DNA of 64,000 bases, taken from Rubrivivax gelatinosus (lineage in GTDB: Bacteria > Pseudomonadota > Gammaproteobacteria > Burkholderiales > Burkholderiaceae_C). A program made the position numbers and the translations under genes. The stretch lies in the NCBI RefSeq assembly GCF_004340905.1, contig NZ_SLXD01000017.1:1-64000 (forward strand). The letters are read 5' to 3'. Below are positions 48,513 through 59,230 of this stretch, in pieces (the first letter of the stretch is position 1; each line of letters opens with the position of its first letter). The notes beneath the pieces were generated by a model. It had not been told where the DNA came from and searched no databases. It saw nothing but the letters and a program-made list of their open reading frames with translations.

Positions 48513-51500
48513 GTGACGAAGAGGCTCTGGCAGTTCTGGATCGACCGTGGCGGCACCTTCACCGACGTCGTCGGCCGCGACCCGGCGGGGGCGCTGCACA
48601 CGCTCAAGCTGCTGTCCGTGAACCCGGAGCACTACGAGGACGCCGCCGTCGAGGGCATGCGCCGCCTGCTCGGCCTGGCGCCGGGACAGGCGATCACGCC
48701 GGAGCTCGTCGACTGCGTGAAGATGGGCACGACGGTGGCCACCAACGCGCTGCTCGAACGCCAGGGCGAGCCGACGCTGCTGGTCACCACACGCGGCTTC
48801 CGCGACGCGCTGCGCATCGCGTGGCAGGCGCGGCCGCGGCTCTTCGACCGCCACATCGTGCTGCCCGAGCTGCTCTACGCGCGGGTCGTCGAAGCCGACG
48901 AACGTGTGCAGGACGACGGCAGCGTGCTGCAACCGCTGGACGAGGCGGCGCTGGCCGCCGCGCTGGCCGAGGCGCGCGAAGCCGGGTTCAAGTCCTGCGC
49001 CATCGTCTTCCTGCACGGCTGGCGGCACACGGCGCACGAGGCCGCCGCGGCGCGGCTGGCGCACGAGGCCGGCTTCAGCCAGGTCAGCGCCTCGCACCAG
49101 ACCAGCCCGCTGATGAAGTTCGTGCCGCGTGGCGACACGACGGTTGTCGACGCCTACCTGTCGCCGATCCTGCGCCGCTACGTCGACCGTGTCGGCGCGC
49201 AGATGCCCGGCGTGCGGCTGCTGTTCATGCAGAGCTCGGGCGGGCTGACCGAGGCCACGCGTTTCCAGGGCAAGGACGCGATCCTGTCCGGCCCGGCCGG
49301 CGGCATCGTCGGCATGGTGCGCACCGCCGCGGCGGCCGGCCACCGCAAGCTGATCGGCTTCGACATGGGCGGCACCAGCACCGACGTCAGCCACTGGGCC
49401 GGTGACTTCGAGCGGGCTTTCGAGACCCAGGTCGCCGGCGTGCGCATGCGCGCGCCGATGATGAGCATCCACACCGTGGCCGCCGGCGGCGGCTCGATCC
49501 TGGCCTTCGACGGCGCCCGGTTGCGCGTCGGCCCGGAGAGCGCCGGCGCGCATCCGGGCCCGGCCTGCTACCGCCGCGGCGGCCCGCTGGCGACGACCGA
49601 CGCCAACGTGCTGCTCGGGCGTGTGCAGCCGGCCTGGTTCCCGAAGGTCTTCGGCCCCGGCGCCGACGAGCCGCTGGACGCCGACGGCGTCGCCACGCGT
49701 TTCGCCACCCTGGCCGCCGAGGTCCAGGCCACGACCGGCCGGCCGACGACGCCCGAGGCGCTGGCCGAAGGTTTTCTCGCGATCGCGGTGCAGAACATGG
49801 CCAACGCGATCAAGCGCATCTCGGTGGCGCGTGGTTACGACGTCACCGGCTACACGCTGCAGTGTTTCGGCGGTGCCGGCGGCCAGCACGCCTGCGCGGT
49901 GGCCGACGCGCTGGGCATGGGCCGCGTCTTCGTGCATCCGCTGGCCGGCGTGCTGTCGGCCTACGGCATGGGGCTGGCCGACCGCATCGTGATGCGCGAG
50001 GCCTCGCTGGAAGCGCCGCTGGACGCCGCCGGCCTGGCCGCGGCGCGTGCCCGGCTCGACGAACTGGCCGCGGTGGCGGCCGGCGAGCTGGCCTCGCAGG
50101 GCGTGGCGCGCGAGACCATCGACTGCCGCGAGCGCCTGCACCTGCGGTACGCCGGCACCGACACCGCGCTCGAACTCGCCTGGAACAGCGACGCCGCGGC
50201 GCTGGCCGAGGCGTTCGAGGCCGCCTACCGCCGCCGCTTCGCGTTCACGATGCCCGGGCGCACGCTGGTCGTCGAGGCCGTCGGCGTCGAGGCGGTGGCC
50301 TCGGGCGAAGCCTTCGGCGTTGCCGACATCGCGGCCGAACCGGCGCCGTTCACGCCCGAGCCGGCGGCGCACGTGCGCCTCTACCACGGGGATCACGGCG
50401 GCTGGCACGACGCGGCGCTGCACCAGCGCGAGACGCTCGCCGCCGGTGCGAGCATCGACGGCCCGGCGATCGTCGCCGAGCGCAACGCGACGACGGTTGT
50501 GGAACCTGGCTGGCGCGCGCGGGTGCGCCCGGACGCCTCGCTGGAGCTGGAGCGCATCGCGCCGCGTGCCGCCGCGCACGCCGTCGGCACCGACGCCGAC
50601 CCGGTGCTGCTGGAGGTCTTCAACAACCTCTTCATGAGCATCGCCGAGCAGATGGGCTCGCGGCTGCAGAACACCGCCTACTCGGTGAACATCAAGGAGC
50701 GGCTGGACTTCTCCTGCGCGCTGTTCGACGCCGAGGGCCGGCTGATCGCCAACGCGCCGCACATGCCGGTGCACCTGGGCTCGATGAGCGAGAGCATCGC
50801 CAGCGTCATCGTGCGCAACCCCGGGATGAAGCCGGGCGACGTCTACGTGCTCAACGACCCGTACCACGGCGGCACGCACCTGCCCGACGTCACCGTCGTC
50901 ACGCCGGTCTACCTGGCCGACGCGGATGCGAAGCCGGCGTTCTTCGTCGCCAGCCGCGGCCACCACGCCGACATCGGCGGCATCACGCCGGGCTCGATGC
51001 CGCCGTTCTCGAGCTCGATCGCCGAGGAAGGCGTGCTGCTGGACAACGTGCTGCTGGTCGAAGGCGGGCGGCTGCGCGAGGCCGGGATGCGCGCGCTGCT
51101 GACGTCCGGCGCGCACCCGGCGCGCAACCCCGAGCAGAACCTCGCCGACCTGCGCGCGCAGATCGCCGCCAACGAGAAAGGCGTGCACGAGCTGCGTGCG
51201 ATGGTCGCCCAGTACGGCCGCGAGACGGTGGCCGCCTACATGGGCCATGTGCAGGACAACGCCGAGGAGTCGGTGCGCCGGGTCATCGGTGCCCTGAAGA
51301 ACGGTGATTTCGAGCTCCCGCTGGACAACGGTGCCCTGATCCGCGTGAAGGTCACCGTCGACACCGCGGCGCGTGAGGCGACGATCGACTTCAGCGGCAC
51401 CAGCGAGCAGCTGGCGAACAACTTCAACGCCCCGAAGGCGGTGACGATGGCCGCGGTGCTCTACGTCTTCCGAACCCTGGTCGACGCCGACATCCCGCTC

Positions 51501-52127
51501 AACGCCGGCTGCCTGAAGCCGCTGAAGGTCATCGTGCCCGAGGGCTCGATGCTCAACCCGCGGCCGCCGGCGGCGGTGGTGGCGGGCAACGTCGAGACCT
51601 CGATGTGCGTCACCAACGCGCTCTACGGCGCGCTCGGCGTGATGGCCTCGGGGCCGTGCACGATGAGCAACTTCACCTTCGGCAACGAGCGCCACCAGTA
51701 CTACGAGACGATCTCCGGCGGCTCGGGTGCCGGCCCGGGTTTCGACGGCACGGCGGTCGTGCAGACGCACATGACGAACTCGCGCCTGACCGACCCCGAG
51801 GTGCTGGAGCAGCGTTTCCCGGTGCTGCTGGAGAGCTACGCGCTGCGCGCCGGCTCGGGCGGCACCGGCCGCTGGCGCGGCGGCGACGGCGGCGTGCGCC
51901 GGGTGCGTTTCCTCGAGGCGATGACCGCGTCCATCCTCAGCAACGGCCGCGAGGTGCCGGCTTTCGGGCTGGCCGGCGGCCGGCCGGGCGCGCCGGGCGT
52001 GAACCGCGTCGAACGGGCCGACGGCCGTGTCGAGCCGCTGGGCCACATCGGCTCGGTGGTGATGGCGCCGGGCGACGTCTTCGTCGTCGAGACACCCGGC
52101 GGCGGCGGTTACGGCGAGCCGGTGTAG
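48513..52127 (+). CDS. fused hydantoinase A/B-type (5-oxoprolinase-like) hydrolase
   Basis: A 1204-residue protein with a GTG start six bases after GAGGAG. Residues 1-690 are HyuA-like ([14 protein letters not shown] nucleotide loop, [14 protein letters not shown]), and ~695 to the end are HyuB-like ([54 protein letters not shown]). Bacterial 5-oxoprolinases are often split in two genes; this one is continuous. They hydrolyse ring amides such as 5-oxoproline or hydantoins with ATP. The last 19 bases overlap the convergent PAP2 gene. A pyroglutamyl peptidase, whose reaction releases 5-oxoproline, lies 2.3 kb further on. Confidence 0.9.
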   Translation: MTKRLWQFWIDRGGTFTDVVGRDPAGALHTLKLLSVNPEHYEDAAVEGMRRLLGLAPGQAITPELVDCVKMGTTVATNALLERQGEPTLLVTTRGFRDALRIAWQARPRLFDRHIVLPELLYARVVEADERVQDDGSVLQPLDEAALAAALAEAREAGFKSCAIVFLHGWRHTAHEAAAARLAHEAGFSQVSASHQTSPLMKFVPRGDTTVVDAYLSPILRRYVDRVGAQMPGVRLLFMQSSGGLTEATRFQGKDAILSGPAGGIVGMVRTAAAAGHRKLIGFDMGGTSTDVSHWAGDFERAFETQVAGVRMRAPMMSIHTVAAGGGSILAFDGARLRVGPESAGAHPGPACYRRGGPLATTDANVLLGRVQPAWFPKVFGPGADEPLDADGVATRFATLAAEVQATTGRPTTPEALAEGFLAIAVQNMANAIKRISVARGYDVTGYTLQCFGGAGGQHACAVADALGMGRVFVHPLAGVLSAYGMGLADRIVMREASLEAPLDAAGLAAARARLDELAAVAAGELASQGVARETIDCRERLHLRYAGTDTALELAWNSDAAALAEAFEAAYRRRFAFTMPGRTLVVEAVGVEAVASGEAFGVADIAAEPAPFTPEPAAHVRLYHGDHGGWHDAALHQRETLAAGASIDGPAIVAERNATTVVEPGWRARVRPDASLELERIAPRAAAHAVGTDADPVLLEVFNNLFMSIAEQMGSRLQNTAYSVNIKERLDFSCALFDAEGRLIANAPHMPVHLGSMSESIASVIVRNPGMKPGDVYVLNDPYHGGTHLPDVTVVTPVYLADADAKPAFFVASRGHHADIGGITPGSMPPFSSSIAEEGVLLDNVLLVEGGRLREAGMRALLTSGAHPARNPEQNLADLRAQIAANEKGVHELRAMVAQYGRETVAAYMGHVQDNAEESVRRVIGALKNGDFELPLDNGALIRVKVTVDTAAREATIDFSGTSEQLANNFNAPKAVTMAAVLYVFRTLVDADIPLNAGCLKPLKVIVPEGSMLNPRPPAAVVAGNVETSMCVTNALYGALGVMASGPCTMSNFTFGNERHQYYETISGGSGAGPGFDGTAVVQTHMTNSRLTDPEVLEQRFPVLLESYALRAGSGGTGRWRGGDGGVRRVRFLEAMTASILSNGREVPAFGLAGGRPGAPGVNRVERADGRVEPLGHIGSVVMAPGDVFVVETPGGGGYGEPV

Positions 52128-52786
52128 GCCGGCTGCGGCAACGCCCGCGGGGCGGTGACGGTGGCCGCCAGCCAGCACACCCAGGCCGCCCAGAGCACGT
52201 GGCTGAGGTAGTGCGCGCCGCGCGCCATCTGCGCGGCGCCGAGCAGCGCCGTGAGCAGCAGCGTCGCCGCCAGCCAGCGGCGCGCGCCGCGCGGATGGCG
52301 CCCGCGCAGCGCGAACCAGCCGGTGAAGAAGGCCGCCGCGGCGGTGGCGTGGCCCGACGGGAAGCAGTGGCCCGGGCCGCCGTCGGCGACGCCCCAGCGC
52401 CAGTGCGACACGTAGGAGGCGTTGCCGCCGAACTCGGCCAGCGACCAGGGGCAGCTGGTCGCGCTGCCGCTCTTGAGCAGCGGCACGACGGCGAAGACGG
52501 CGAGCGTGACGAGCAGCCAGCGCAGCCGCTCGGTGCGGGTCAGCGCACAGCCGAGCAGCGGCCGCACGACGTTGAGCGCGAGCAGCACGACGATCACCCA
52601 GGCCAGCGCGCGCCCGCCCTGGTGCAGCACGGTGCTCGTCAGCCAGTGCGAGCGCCAGACGAAACCCTCGGGCCCGCCGAGCAGGCGCTGCAGCGGCAGG
52701 TCCAGCCCGCTGGCGTCCCAGGCGAGAACGGGCAGCAGCGCGGCCAGCACGACGCCGAGCTCGCGTCGCAGCAGGGCGGCGGCCAT
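52109..52786 (-). CDS. PAP2-family phosphatase (lipid A-type)
   Basis: A 225-residue protein with about five membrane helices. The PAP2 motifs are KSGSATSCPW, in place of the usual KxxxxxxRP, GHCFPSGHATAAAAF (catalytic His) and ARGAHYLSHVLWA (SRxxxxxHxxxD-like). The 'SxxxCPW' form is seen in PAP2 enzymes next to phosphoethanolamine transferases. Its ATG overlaps the stop of the EptA-like gene. It probably removes a phosphate from lipid A or a lipid carrier in the inner membrane. Confidence 0.8.
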   Translation of the reverse strand: MAAALLRRELGVVLAALLPVLAWDASGLDLPLQRLLGGPEGFVWRSHWLTSTVLHQGGRALAWVIVVLLALNVVRPLLGCALTRTERLRWLLVTLAVFAVVPLLKSGSATSCPWSLAEFGGNASYVSHWRWGVADGGPGHCFPSGHATAAAAFFTGWFALRGRHPRGARRWLAATLLLTALLGAAQMARGAHYLSHVLWAAWVCWLAATVTAPRALPQPAYTGSP

Positions 52787-54429
52787 CAGGGCGTGGTGTC
52801 CCGGCGGCAGCCGTGGCTGGGATCCATCGCCGGCTCGTACAGCGCCGTCTGCACGTCCAGCAGGCCCAGCATCAGATGGAACAGGTTGTCGTGGCTGGCC
52901 GGCTGGGCGGCGCGGCGGCCCAGGCAGGCGGTGTCCAGCGAGCCGCCGGCGCTCGACCAGACGAGCATCGGCACCTTCTTCTGCTCCTGCGGTGCGATCG
53001 GCCAGGGCAGGCCGTGCAGGTAGAAGTTGTTCTCGCCCAGCGACTCGCCGTGGTCGGAGACGTAGACCATCGTCGCGTCGACGCGGTCGGCGTGCGCCTG
53101 CAGCGTGCGCACCAGCGTCGCCAGCAGGTGGTCGGTGTAGAGCAGGGCGTTGTCGTAGGCGTTGACGATCTCGTCGCGCGAGCAGTTGCGCAGGTCCTCG
53201 TCGCGGCAGGCGGGTTTGAAACGTTCGAACTGCGGCGGGTAGCGGCGGAAGTAGGCCGGGCCGTGGTTGCCCAGCTGGTGCAGCACCAGCATCTGGCGGC
53301 CCTTCACGCCGGCCAGCCAGTCGTCCAGGCCGGCGAGCAGGGCCTCGTCCAGGCAGCGGCCGTCGGGACACAGCGCGGCAGGTGCCACCGCAGCCGCAGT
53401 CTCCGAGGGCACGCCGTCGCAGACACCCTTGCAGCCGGCCTGGTTGTCGCGCCAGCGCACGCCGACGCCGGCGCGCGCCAGCAGGTTCAGCAGCGACTCG
53501 CTGCCGCGGATCGCACGCTCGTCGTAATGGCGCCGGCCCAGCGCCGAGAACATGCAGGGCACCGAGACCTCGGTGTTGGTGCCGCAGCTGGTCACGTCGC
53601 CGAAGGTGACGACCGGCAGCGTGGCCAGCTCCGGCATGGTCTGGCGCGTGTAGCCGTCCAGGCCCCAGTTGGCCGCGCGTGCGGTCTCGCCGACGACGAA
53701 GACGACCACGCGTGCCCGGCCGCCGTCTTGCCAGCTCTGGCCGGGCCGGGCGTCGGTGCCGATCGGCGTCTTCGGCCCGCTGGCGCGCGCCTCGCGGCCG
53801 AAGACGCTGGCCAGCGACCACAGGTAGTTGGCCGGTGTCACCAGGTAGCGCAGCTCCTTGTGGTTGCGCATCAGCGAGGCCAGCGGCTGGTACTGCGCGA
53901 CGACGGTGCCCACCAGCAGCGCCGCGGCGACGCCGACCGAGGCGATGCGCAGGCCCAGCGCCGAGACCCAGCCGCCGCGGCGCACCAGACGCACCCGCCA
54001 GAGCAGCAGCATCGGCAGCCCGGCCAGCAGCAGCAGGTCGGGCACGAGCGAGGGCGTGAAGAGTTCGCTGGCCTCGGCGAGGTCGGTGCGCAGCACGTTG
54101 CGCAGCATCGACGGGTCGAGGTAGAGGCCCAGCCGGTTCATGTAGTGCGCGGCAAAGGCGGTGGCGACGAACATCAGCGCCAGCAGCGGCTTGACGGTGA
54201 CGCGGGTGGCGAACGGCGCCAGCAGCAGGAAGTGCAGCGCCACCAGTGCCAGGCCGAGCGCGAGCGTGAACCCCAGGCTGCTGCCCGGGTGGCCGGCCAG
54301 CGCGCCGGCGAAGAAACGCTGGTTGACGGCCAGCGCCCAGAAGACGCTGGCGCCCAGCAGCAGGGTCTCGACGCGGGCGTTTATCGTCCAGCGTGGCGGG
54401 TCGGTGTCGGCGGTGTTCACGGCCGGCAC
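52786..54429 (-). CDS. eptA: phosphoethanolamine transferase (EptA-like)
   Basis: A 547-residue inner-membrane enzyme. Five helices span residues ~20-175, then a periplasmic sulfatase-fold domain: FVVGETARAANWGLDGYTRQ, SCGTNTEVSVPCMFS (catalytic Thr) and VSDHGESLGENNFYLHGLP (zinc Asp-His). Extra Cys pairs (CKGVCDG, CPDGRC) are typical. It adds phosphoethanolamine to lipid A phosphates, giving resistance to cationic peptides. The best start is GTG at 54429. A PmrA-box-like repeat lies 15 bases upstream, and the downstream PAP2 gene is coupled by overlap. Confidence 0.92.
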   Translation of the reverse strand: MPAVNTADTDPPRWTINARVETLLLGASVFWALAVNQRFFAGALAGHPGSSLGFTLALGLALVALHFLLLAPFATRVTVKPLLALMFVATAFAAHYMNRLGLYLDPSMLRNVLRTDLAEASELFTPSLVPDLLLLAGLPMLLLWRVRLVRRGGWVSALGLRIASVGVAAALLVGTVVAQYQPLASLMRNHKELRYLVTPANYLWSLASVFGREARASGPKTPIGTDARPGQSWQDGGRARVVVFVVGETARAANWGLDGYTRQTMPELATLPVVTFGDVTSCGTNTEVSVPCMFSALGRRHYDERAIRGSESLLNLLARAGVGVRWRDNQAGCKGVCDGVPSETAAAVAPAALCPDGRCLDEALLAGLDDWLAGVKGRQMLVLHQLGNHGPAYFRRYPPQFERFKPACRDEDLRNCSRDEIVNAYDNALLYTDHLLATLVRTLQAHADRVDATMVYVSDHGESLGENNFYLHGLPWPIAPQEQKKVPMLVWSSAGGSLDTACLGRRAAQPASHDNLFHLMLGLLDVQTALYEPAMDPSHGCRRDTTP

Positions 54430-54443
54430 TGTCTGGCTCGCGA

Positions 54444-54460
54444 CTTAAAGTGACATTAAT
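54444..54460 (-). promoter_or_regulatory. PmrA-box-like repeat between eptA and pcp
   Basis: On the minus strand ATTAAT-N5-TTTAAG matches the PmrA half-site pair YTTAAK-N5-YTTAAK at 11 of 12 positions. PmrA/BasR controls eptA in enterobacteria. It stands out as A/T-rich in a GC-rich region. Distance to the annotated eptA GTG is only ~15 bases, which is short for a -35-located activator site, so either the start differs or the match is chance. Confidence 0.35.
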
Positions 54461-54463
54461 CCG

Positions 54464-55117
54464 ATGACCGATAGCCTCCCGACCCTGCTGCTGACCGGCT
54501 TCGAGCCCTTCGGCGGCGAAGAGATCAACCCGTCGTGGGAGGTCTGCGCGGCGCTGGACGGCCACCCGATCGGCGGCGCGCGTGTCGCCGCGCAGCGCCT
54601 GCCCTGCGCCTTCGGCGCGGCGCTGCAGGCGCTGGACGAGGCGCTGGCGCGGCATTCGCCGGCGCTGGTGCTGTGCCTGGGCCAGGCCGCGGGCCGTGCC
54701 GACTTCAGCGTCGAGCGCGTGGCGATCAACGTCGACGACGCGCGCATTCCCGACAACCTCGGCGCCTGCCCGGTCGACCAGCCGGTGCTCGCAGGCGGCC
54801 CGGCGGCCTACTTCGCGACGCTGCCGGTCAAGGCGATGGTCGCGGCGCTGCACGCCGCCGGCCTGCCGGCCTCGGTGTCGCAGACCGCTGGCACCTACGT
54901 CTGCAACCACGTCTTCTACGGCCTGATGCACCGGCTGGCGGCGCGGCCGGGCGTGCGCGGCGGTTTCATGCACCTGCCGCTGCTGCCGGCGCAGGCGGCG
55001 CGCCGGCCCGGGCCCAGCCTGCCGCTGGCGACCCAGGTCGAGGGCGTGCGCGTGGCGCTGGCCGCCGCGCTGGCCACGGCGCAGGACCTGCGCGCGGCCG
55101 GCGGCGCCGAGTGCTGA
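54464..55117 (+). CDS. pcp: pyroglutamyl-peptidase I
   Basis: A 217-residue cysteine peptidase (family C15). [19 protein letters not shown] is its hallmark start. The catalytic triad is visible as Glu84 ([18 protein letters not shown]), Cys147 ([15 protein letters not shown]) and His170 (GGFMHLPLL). It removes N-terminal pyroglutamate from peptides, releasing 5-oxoproline, which a 5-oxoprolinase could recycle to glutamate. It is divergent from eptA with a 34-base spacer and ends exactly where tolA ends on the other strand. Confidence 0.95.
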   Translation: MTDSLPTLLLTGFEPFGGEEINPSWEVCAALDGHPIGGARVAAQRLPCAFGAALQALDEALARHSPALVLCLGQAAGRADFSVERVAINVDDARIPDNLGACPVDQPVLAGGPAAYFATLPVKAMVAALHAAGLPASVSQTAGTYVCNHVFYGLMHRLAARPGVRGGFMHLPLLPAQAARRPGPSLPLATQVEGVRVALAAALATAQDLRAAGGAEC

Positions 55118-55978
55118 TCAGTCGTGGGGCCGCGCGGTGACGACGATCACCGGCGGCACGCGGCCGTCGACGTCGCGCGGCAGCGTGCCGATGCGGTCGA
55201 TCGCACGCAGCACCGCCTCGTCCCAGGACGGCACGCCGCTGGACTTGACCAGGCGGCGCGCGATGACGGTGCCGGTCGGGCCGGCACGCACCTCGACCTC
55301 GGCCTGCGGGTTGCCGGCCACCGACTCGCTGAAGATCGTGTTGTCCTTGATCAGCCGGCGCAGCTTGCCGCCGTAGGACGCCGACGGCCCGGCGTCGCGC
55401 GCGGCCGTGCCGGTGGACGTCGGCGAGCCGGTGCCGGTGCCGCCGAGCGAGTTCTGCATGCGCTTCAGCTGATCCTCGCGCAGCTTGGCCAGGCGCTGAG
55501 CCTCGGCCTTCTGGGCGGCGAGCTTCTGCTGCTCGGCCTTCTTCTTCTCGTCGGCCTCGGCCTTGGCCTTCTTCTCGGCCTCGGCCTTCTCGCGCGCCTT
55601 CTGCTCGTCGGCCTTCTTCTGCGCCGCCTGCTTCTCGGCGAGCTCGCGCTTCTCGCGCTCCTCTTCCTTCTTGCGGCGTTCGGCGCGTTCGGTGGCGATC
55701 TGGGCGTCGCGGTCGGGCGCGGCCTGCGGCGGCGCCGGCTTCGGCTCGGGGGCGGGCTTGGGTTCGGGCTCCGGGGGCGGCGGCTCGGGTGCCGGCGGTG
55801 GCGCGGCGAACTCCGGCACCGCGGCCCAGAGCTCGGCGCTGATGGTCTCGGGCTCGGCCGAATGCCAGTCGACCGCGACCGTCAGGCCGACGATCAGCAG
55901 CGCGTGAACGAGCAGCGCCAGCCCGGCGCCGGGCACGAGGCTGTCGGGCGGGCGGGGCTGCAGCGCGTCGTGCGCCAC
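55118..55978 (-). CDS. tolA: cell envelope protein TolA
   Basis: A 286-residue protein: one N-terminal helix (GLALLVHALLIVGLTVAVDW), a Pro/Glu-rich stretch (60-85), a long Ala/Glu/Lys coiled coil (about 90-175), a Gly/Thr linker and a TonB/TolA C-terminal domain (LRRLIKDNTIF, VEVRAGPTGTVIARRLVKSS). TolA spans the periplasm and links the TolQR motor to Pal and TolB for outer-membrane constriction. It follows tolR after four bases. Normally tolB comes next, but the opposite-strand pcp does. Confidence 0.93.
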   Translation of the reverse strand: MAHDALQPRPPDSLVPGAGLALLVHALLIVGLTVAVDWHSAEPETISAELWAAVPEFAAPPPAPEPPPPEPEPKPAPEPKPAPPQAAPDRDAQIATERAERRKKEEEREKRELAEKQAAQKKADEQKAREKAEAEKKAKAEADEKKKAEQQKLAAQKAEAQRLAKLREDQLKRMQNSLGGTGTGSPTSTGTAARDAGPSASYGGKLRRLIKDNTIFSESVAGNPQAEVEVRAGPTGTVIARRLVKSSGVPSWDEAVLRAIDRIGTLPRDVDGRVPPVIVVTARPHD

Positions 55979-55982
55979 GGGT

Positions 55983-56423
<441 letters not shown>

Positions 56424-56424
56424 C

Positions 56425-57108
56425 TCAGACGCTCCCTGCGGGGCCGGTCGCGTTGCGCTGCAGGATGTTCGAGAACTCCTCGATGAAGGTCTCGAACTGG
56501 GTCGCGATGCGGTCGATGTCGCGTGCGAAGCGGTTGTAGGCGACGACCGCCGGGATCGCCGCGAACAGGCCGATCGCGGTGGCCACCAGCGCCTCGGCGA
56601 TGCCCGGCGCGACGGTGGCCAGCGTCACCTGCTGCAGGTTGGACAGGCCGACGAAGGCGTGCATGATCCCCCAGACGGTGCCGAACAGGCCGACGTAAGG
56701 CGAGACCGAACCGACCGAGGCGAGGAAGCTCAGGTGGCTCTCGATCGCGTCGAGCTCACGCTGGAAGCTCGCGCGCATCGCGCGGCGCGCGCCGTCGAGC
56801 TGGGCGCCGGCGTCCAGGCGGCGTTCGCGCAGCTTCAGGAACTCGCGCATGCCGCTGGCGAAGATGCGTTCGATCGGCGCCGCGTCGGCCTTGTTCGTCG
56901 CCGCCTGGTTCAGCTCGGTCAGGCTGCGGCCGGACCAGAACTCGCGTTCGAAGGCTTCGTTGCGGCTGCGCACGGTGCGCAGGCCGAAGAGCTTGCCGAA
57001 GATGACGGTCCAGCTGGCCAGCGAGACCAGCACGAGGCCGGCCATCACGAGCTGCACGACGGCGCTCGCCTGCAGCACGAGGGAGATGATCGAGAGATCC
57101 TGGTTCAT
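56425..57108 (-). CDS. tolQ: TolQ (Tol-Pal motor channel)
   Basis: A 227-residue MotA/TolQ/ExbB protein with three membrane helices: VLQASAVVQLVMAGLVLVSL near the N-terminus and two in the C-terminal half (SVSPYVGLFGTVWGIMHAFV, IAEALVATAIGLFAAIPAVV). The ATG at 57108 overlaps the ybgC stop. It forms the ion channel with TolR. Operon order ybgC-tolQ-tolR-tolA is the standard one. Confidence 0.95.
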   Translation of the reverse strand: MNQDLSIISLVLQASAVVQLVMAGLVLVSLASWTVIFGKLFGLRTVRSRNEAFEREFWSGRSLTELNQAATNKADAAPIERIFASGMREFLKLRERRLDAGAQLDGARRAMRASFQRELDAIESHLSFLASVGSVSPYVGLFGTVWGIMHAFVGLSNLQQVTLATVAPGIAEALVATAIGLFAAIPAVVAYNRFARDIDRIATQFETFIEEFSNILQRNATGPAGSV

Positions 57109-57509
57109 CGGAGGGCGTCGAAGATCGGGAGCGGGATGCGCACGGGGCGGAAGGTCGCGGCGTCGACGCAGCCGACGCGCACCTGGGCTTCGGCCAGCAG
57201 CTCCTCGCCGCGCCAGGCCTGCTGGCTGAAGACGAGCGAGGCGCGGCACAGCTCGGACACGCGCGCGGTGACGACGATCTCGTCGTCCAGCCGCGCCGGG
57301 CGGCGGTACGAGACGCTGGCGTCGGCGACGACGAAGACGGTGCCGGTGGCCACGCGCCCGGCTTCCTGACCGATGCCCAGCGAGCGCAGCCACTCGGTGC
57401 GCGCACGCTCGAAGAACTTCAGGTAGTTCGCGTAGTAGACGACGCCGCCGGCGTCGGTGTCTTCCCAGTAGACGCGGACGCGGTGGCGGAATTCGGCGGG
57501 CTCGGACAT
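57105..57509 (-). CDS. ybgC: tol-pal system acyl-CoA thioesterase YbgC
   Basis: A 134-residue hot-dog thioesterase. YWEDTDAGGVVYYANYLKFF carries the catalytic Asp and the helix typical of YbgC, and RARTEWLRSLGI follows. The best-known members hydrolyse short-chain acyl-CoA and associate with phospholipid-synthesis enzymes at the inner membrane. It overlaps tolQ by four bases (ATGA). Confidence 0.95.
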   Translation of the reverse strand: MSEPAEFRHRVRVYWEDTDAGGVVYYANYLKFFERARTEWLRSLGIGQEAGRVATGTVFVVADASVSYRRPARLDDEIVVTARVSELCRASLVFSQQAWRGEELLAEAQVRVGCVDAATFRPVRIPLPIFDALR

Positions 57510-57569
57510 CGGCGGGCGATTATGCGGCAGCGCAGCAACGGCCCGGCGGCCGGCGGGGCTGCCGCCGGC

Positions 57570-58751
57570 TCATCGGAGTTCGCGCGCCAGGCGCGCGATC
57601 GCGGTCTCCAGCTGGGCCATCGAGTTGGCGAAGGACAGGCGCAGGTAGCGTTCGGCGGCGGTCGGGCCGAAGTCGCGGCCCGGCGTCATCGCGACGTGGG
57701 CGCGCTCCATCATGCGCATGCAGAAGTCCCAGCTGCTGGGCGAGAAGCGCGAGCAGTCGGCCCAGGCGTAGAACGCGCCGTCGGGCATGACCGGCACCGT
57801 GAGACCCAGCTTCTGCAGCTCGGGCACGATGAAGTCACGGCGGCGGCGGAACTCCTCGCGCCGGCGTTCGTACTCGGCGATGGCCTCGGGCTCGAAACAC
57901 GCCAGCGCGGCGTGCTGGGCCACCGTCGAGGGGCAGATGAAGAGGTTCTGCGCCAGCTTCTCGACCGCGCCGACCAGCGCCGTCGGCAGCACCACCCAGC
58001 CGACACGCCAGCCGGTCATGCTGAAGTACTTGGAGAAGCTGTTGATCGAGACGATGTCCTCGCCCAGCGCCAGCGCGCTGTGGCCGAAGGCCTCGTCGTA
58101 GCCCAGGCCGAGGTAGATCTCGTCGACGATGGTCACGCCGCCGCGTTCGCGCACGGTCTCGGCGATGGCCGCCATCTCGGCCGGCGCGATCGAGGTGCCG
58201 GTCGGGTTGCTCGGCGAGGCCAGCAGCACGCCGCGCGTGGCCGGCGTCCAGAACGCCGCCACCGAGCCGGCGTCGAGCTGGAAACGCGCCGCCGGCACGG
58301 CCGGCACCAGCCGCGCCGTGCCGCCGGCGGCGGCGACGAAATGGCGGTTGCAGGGGTAGCTCGGGTCCGGCATCAGCACTTCGTCGCCGGCCTCGAACAA
58401 GGCCAGGCAGACGAGCTGCAGCGCGGCGGAGGCGCCGGCGGTGACGGCGATGCGCGCCGGGTCGACCTCCACACCCCAGCGCGTGCGGTACCAGCCGGCG
58501 ATGCGCTCGCGCAGCGCGGGCAGGCCCAGCGCCGGCGTGTACTGCGTGCGGCCGGCGGCCAGGCAGGCCTCGGCGGCGCGCTGCACGCCCGGCGGCGCGG
58601 TGAAGTCGGGTTCGCCGATGTTCAGGTAGATCATCGGCTCGCCGCCGCGTGCGGGGTCGCAGGCGGGGCTGGCGGCGATGCGGTCGGCCGCCTTGGCGCA
58701 CTCCATGACGTAGAACGGGTCGATGCGCGCGACCCGGCTGGCGATGCGCAT
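57570..58751 (-). CDS. PLP-dependent aminotransferase, class I/II
   Basis: A 393-residue fold-type I enzyme. Conserved: IYLNIGEPDFTAPPGV, TAGASAALQL, SPSNPTGTSIAP, YLGLGYDEAFGH, the PLP-Lys in SINSFSKYFSMTGWRVGW and the carboxylate-binding Arg in LRLSFANSM. It belongs to the aspartate/alanine aminotransferase group, but the amino-acid specificity cannot be fixed. Its ATG overlaps the nusB stop, so it is probably co-transcribed with nusB and ribH. The ybgC operon begins 60 bases after it. Confidence 0.92.
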   Translation of the reverse strand: MRIASRVARIDPFYVMECAKAADRIAASPACDPARGGEPMIYLNIGEPDFTAPPGVQRAAEACLAAGRTQYTPALGLPALRERIAGWYRTRWGVEVDPARIAVTAGASAALQLVCLALFEAGDEVLMPDPSYPCNRHFVAAAGGTARLVPAVPAARFQLDAGSVAAFWTPATRGVLLASPSNPTGTSIAPAEMAAIAETVRERGGVTIVDEIYLGLGYDEAFGHSALALGEDIVSINSFSKYFSMTGWRVGWVVLPTALVGAVEKLAQNLFICPSTVAQHAALACFEPEAIAEYERRREEFRRRRDFIVPELQKLGLTVPVMPDGAFYAWADCSRFSPSSWDFCMRMMERAHVAMTPGRDFGPTAAERYLRLSFANSMAQLETAIARLARELR

Positions 58752-59230
58752 CAGGCCCCCTGGGCGCGGCGCTGGGCGACCTCGGCCGGGCGCAGGTCGC
58801 CGGCGGCCTTGTCGAGCACGCCGTTGACGTACTTGTGGCCGTCGGTGCCGCCAAAGCTCTTGGCCAGCTCGACGGCCTCGTTGATCGCGACGCGGTACGG
58901 CACTTCCAGGCAGTGCGTCAGCTCGTAGGCGCCGATCATCAGCACCGCGTGCTCGACCGGCGAGAGCTGGTTGGTGCGCCGGTCGACGTGGCGCGCGAGC
59001 ACCGCGTCGAGTGCCGAGGCTTCGGCGATGCAGCCGTGCAGCAGGGCGTCGAAATGGGCGCGGTCGCACTTGTCGAAGCCGTCCTGCTCGCGCATGTGGG
59101 CGTCGATGGTGCCGGCGTCGGCGCCGCTGATCAGCCACTCGTAGAGGCCTTGCAGCGCGATCTCGCGCGAACGGCGGCGCGAGGACTTGGACGCGGCGCG
59201 TTTGCGCGCGGCAGTGGGTTCGGTGCTCAA
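58751..59230 (-). CDS. nusB: transcription antitermination factor NusB
   Basis: A 159-residue helical protein. [20 protein letters not shown] is the NusB N-terminal helix pair; [36 protein letters not shown] and [11 protein letters not shown] are the rest of its conserved core. It binds NusE (S10) and boxA RNA for rRNA antitermination. The start overlaps the ribH stop (ATGA), the familiar ribH-nusB linkage. The basic N-terminal tail ([12 protein letters not shown]) is longer than in E. coli. Confidence 0.96.
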   Translation of the reverse strand: MSTEPTAARKRAASKSSRRRSREIALQGLYEWLISGADAGTIDAHMREQDGFDKCDRAHFDALLHGCIAEASALDAVLARHVDRRTNQLSPVEHAVLMIGAYELTHCLEVPYRVAINEAVELAKSFGGTDGHKYVNGVLDKAAGDLRPAEVAQRRAQGA

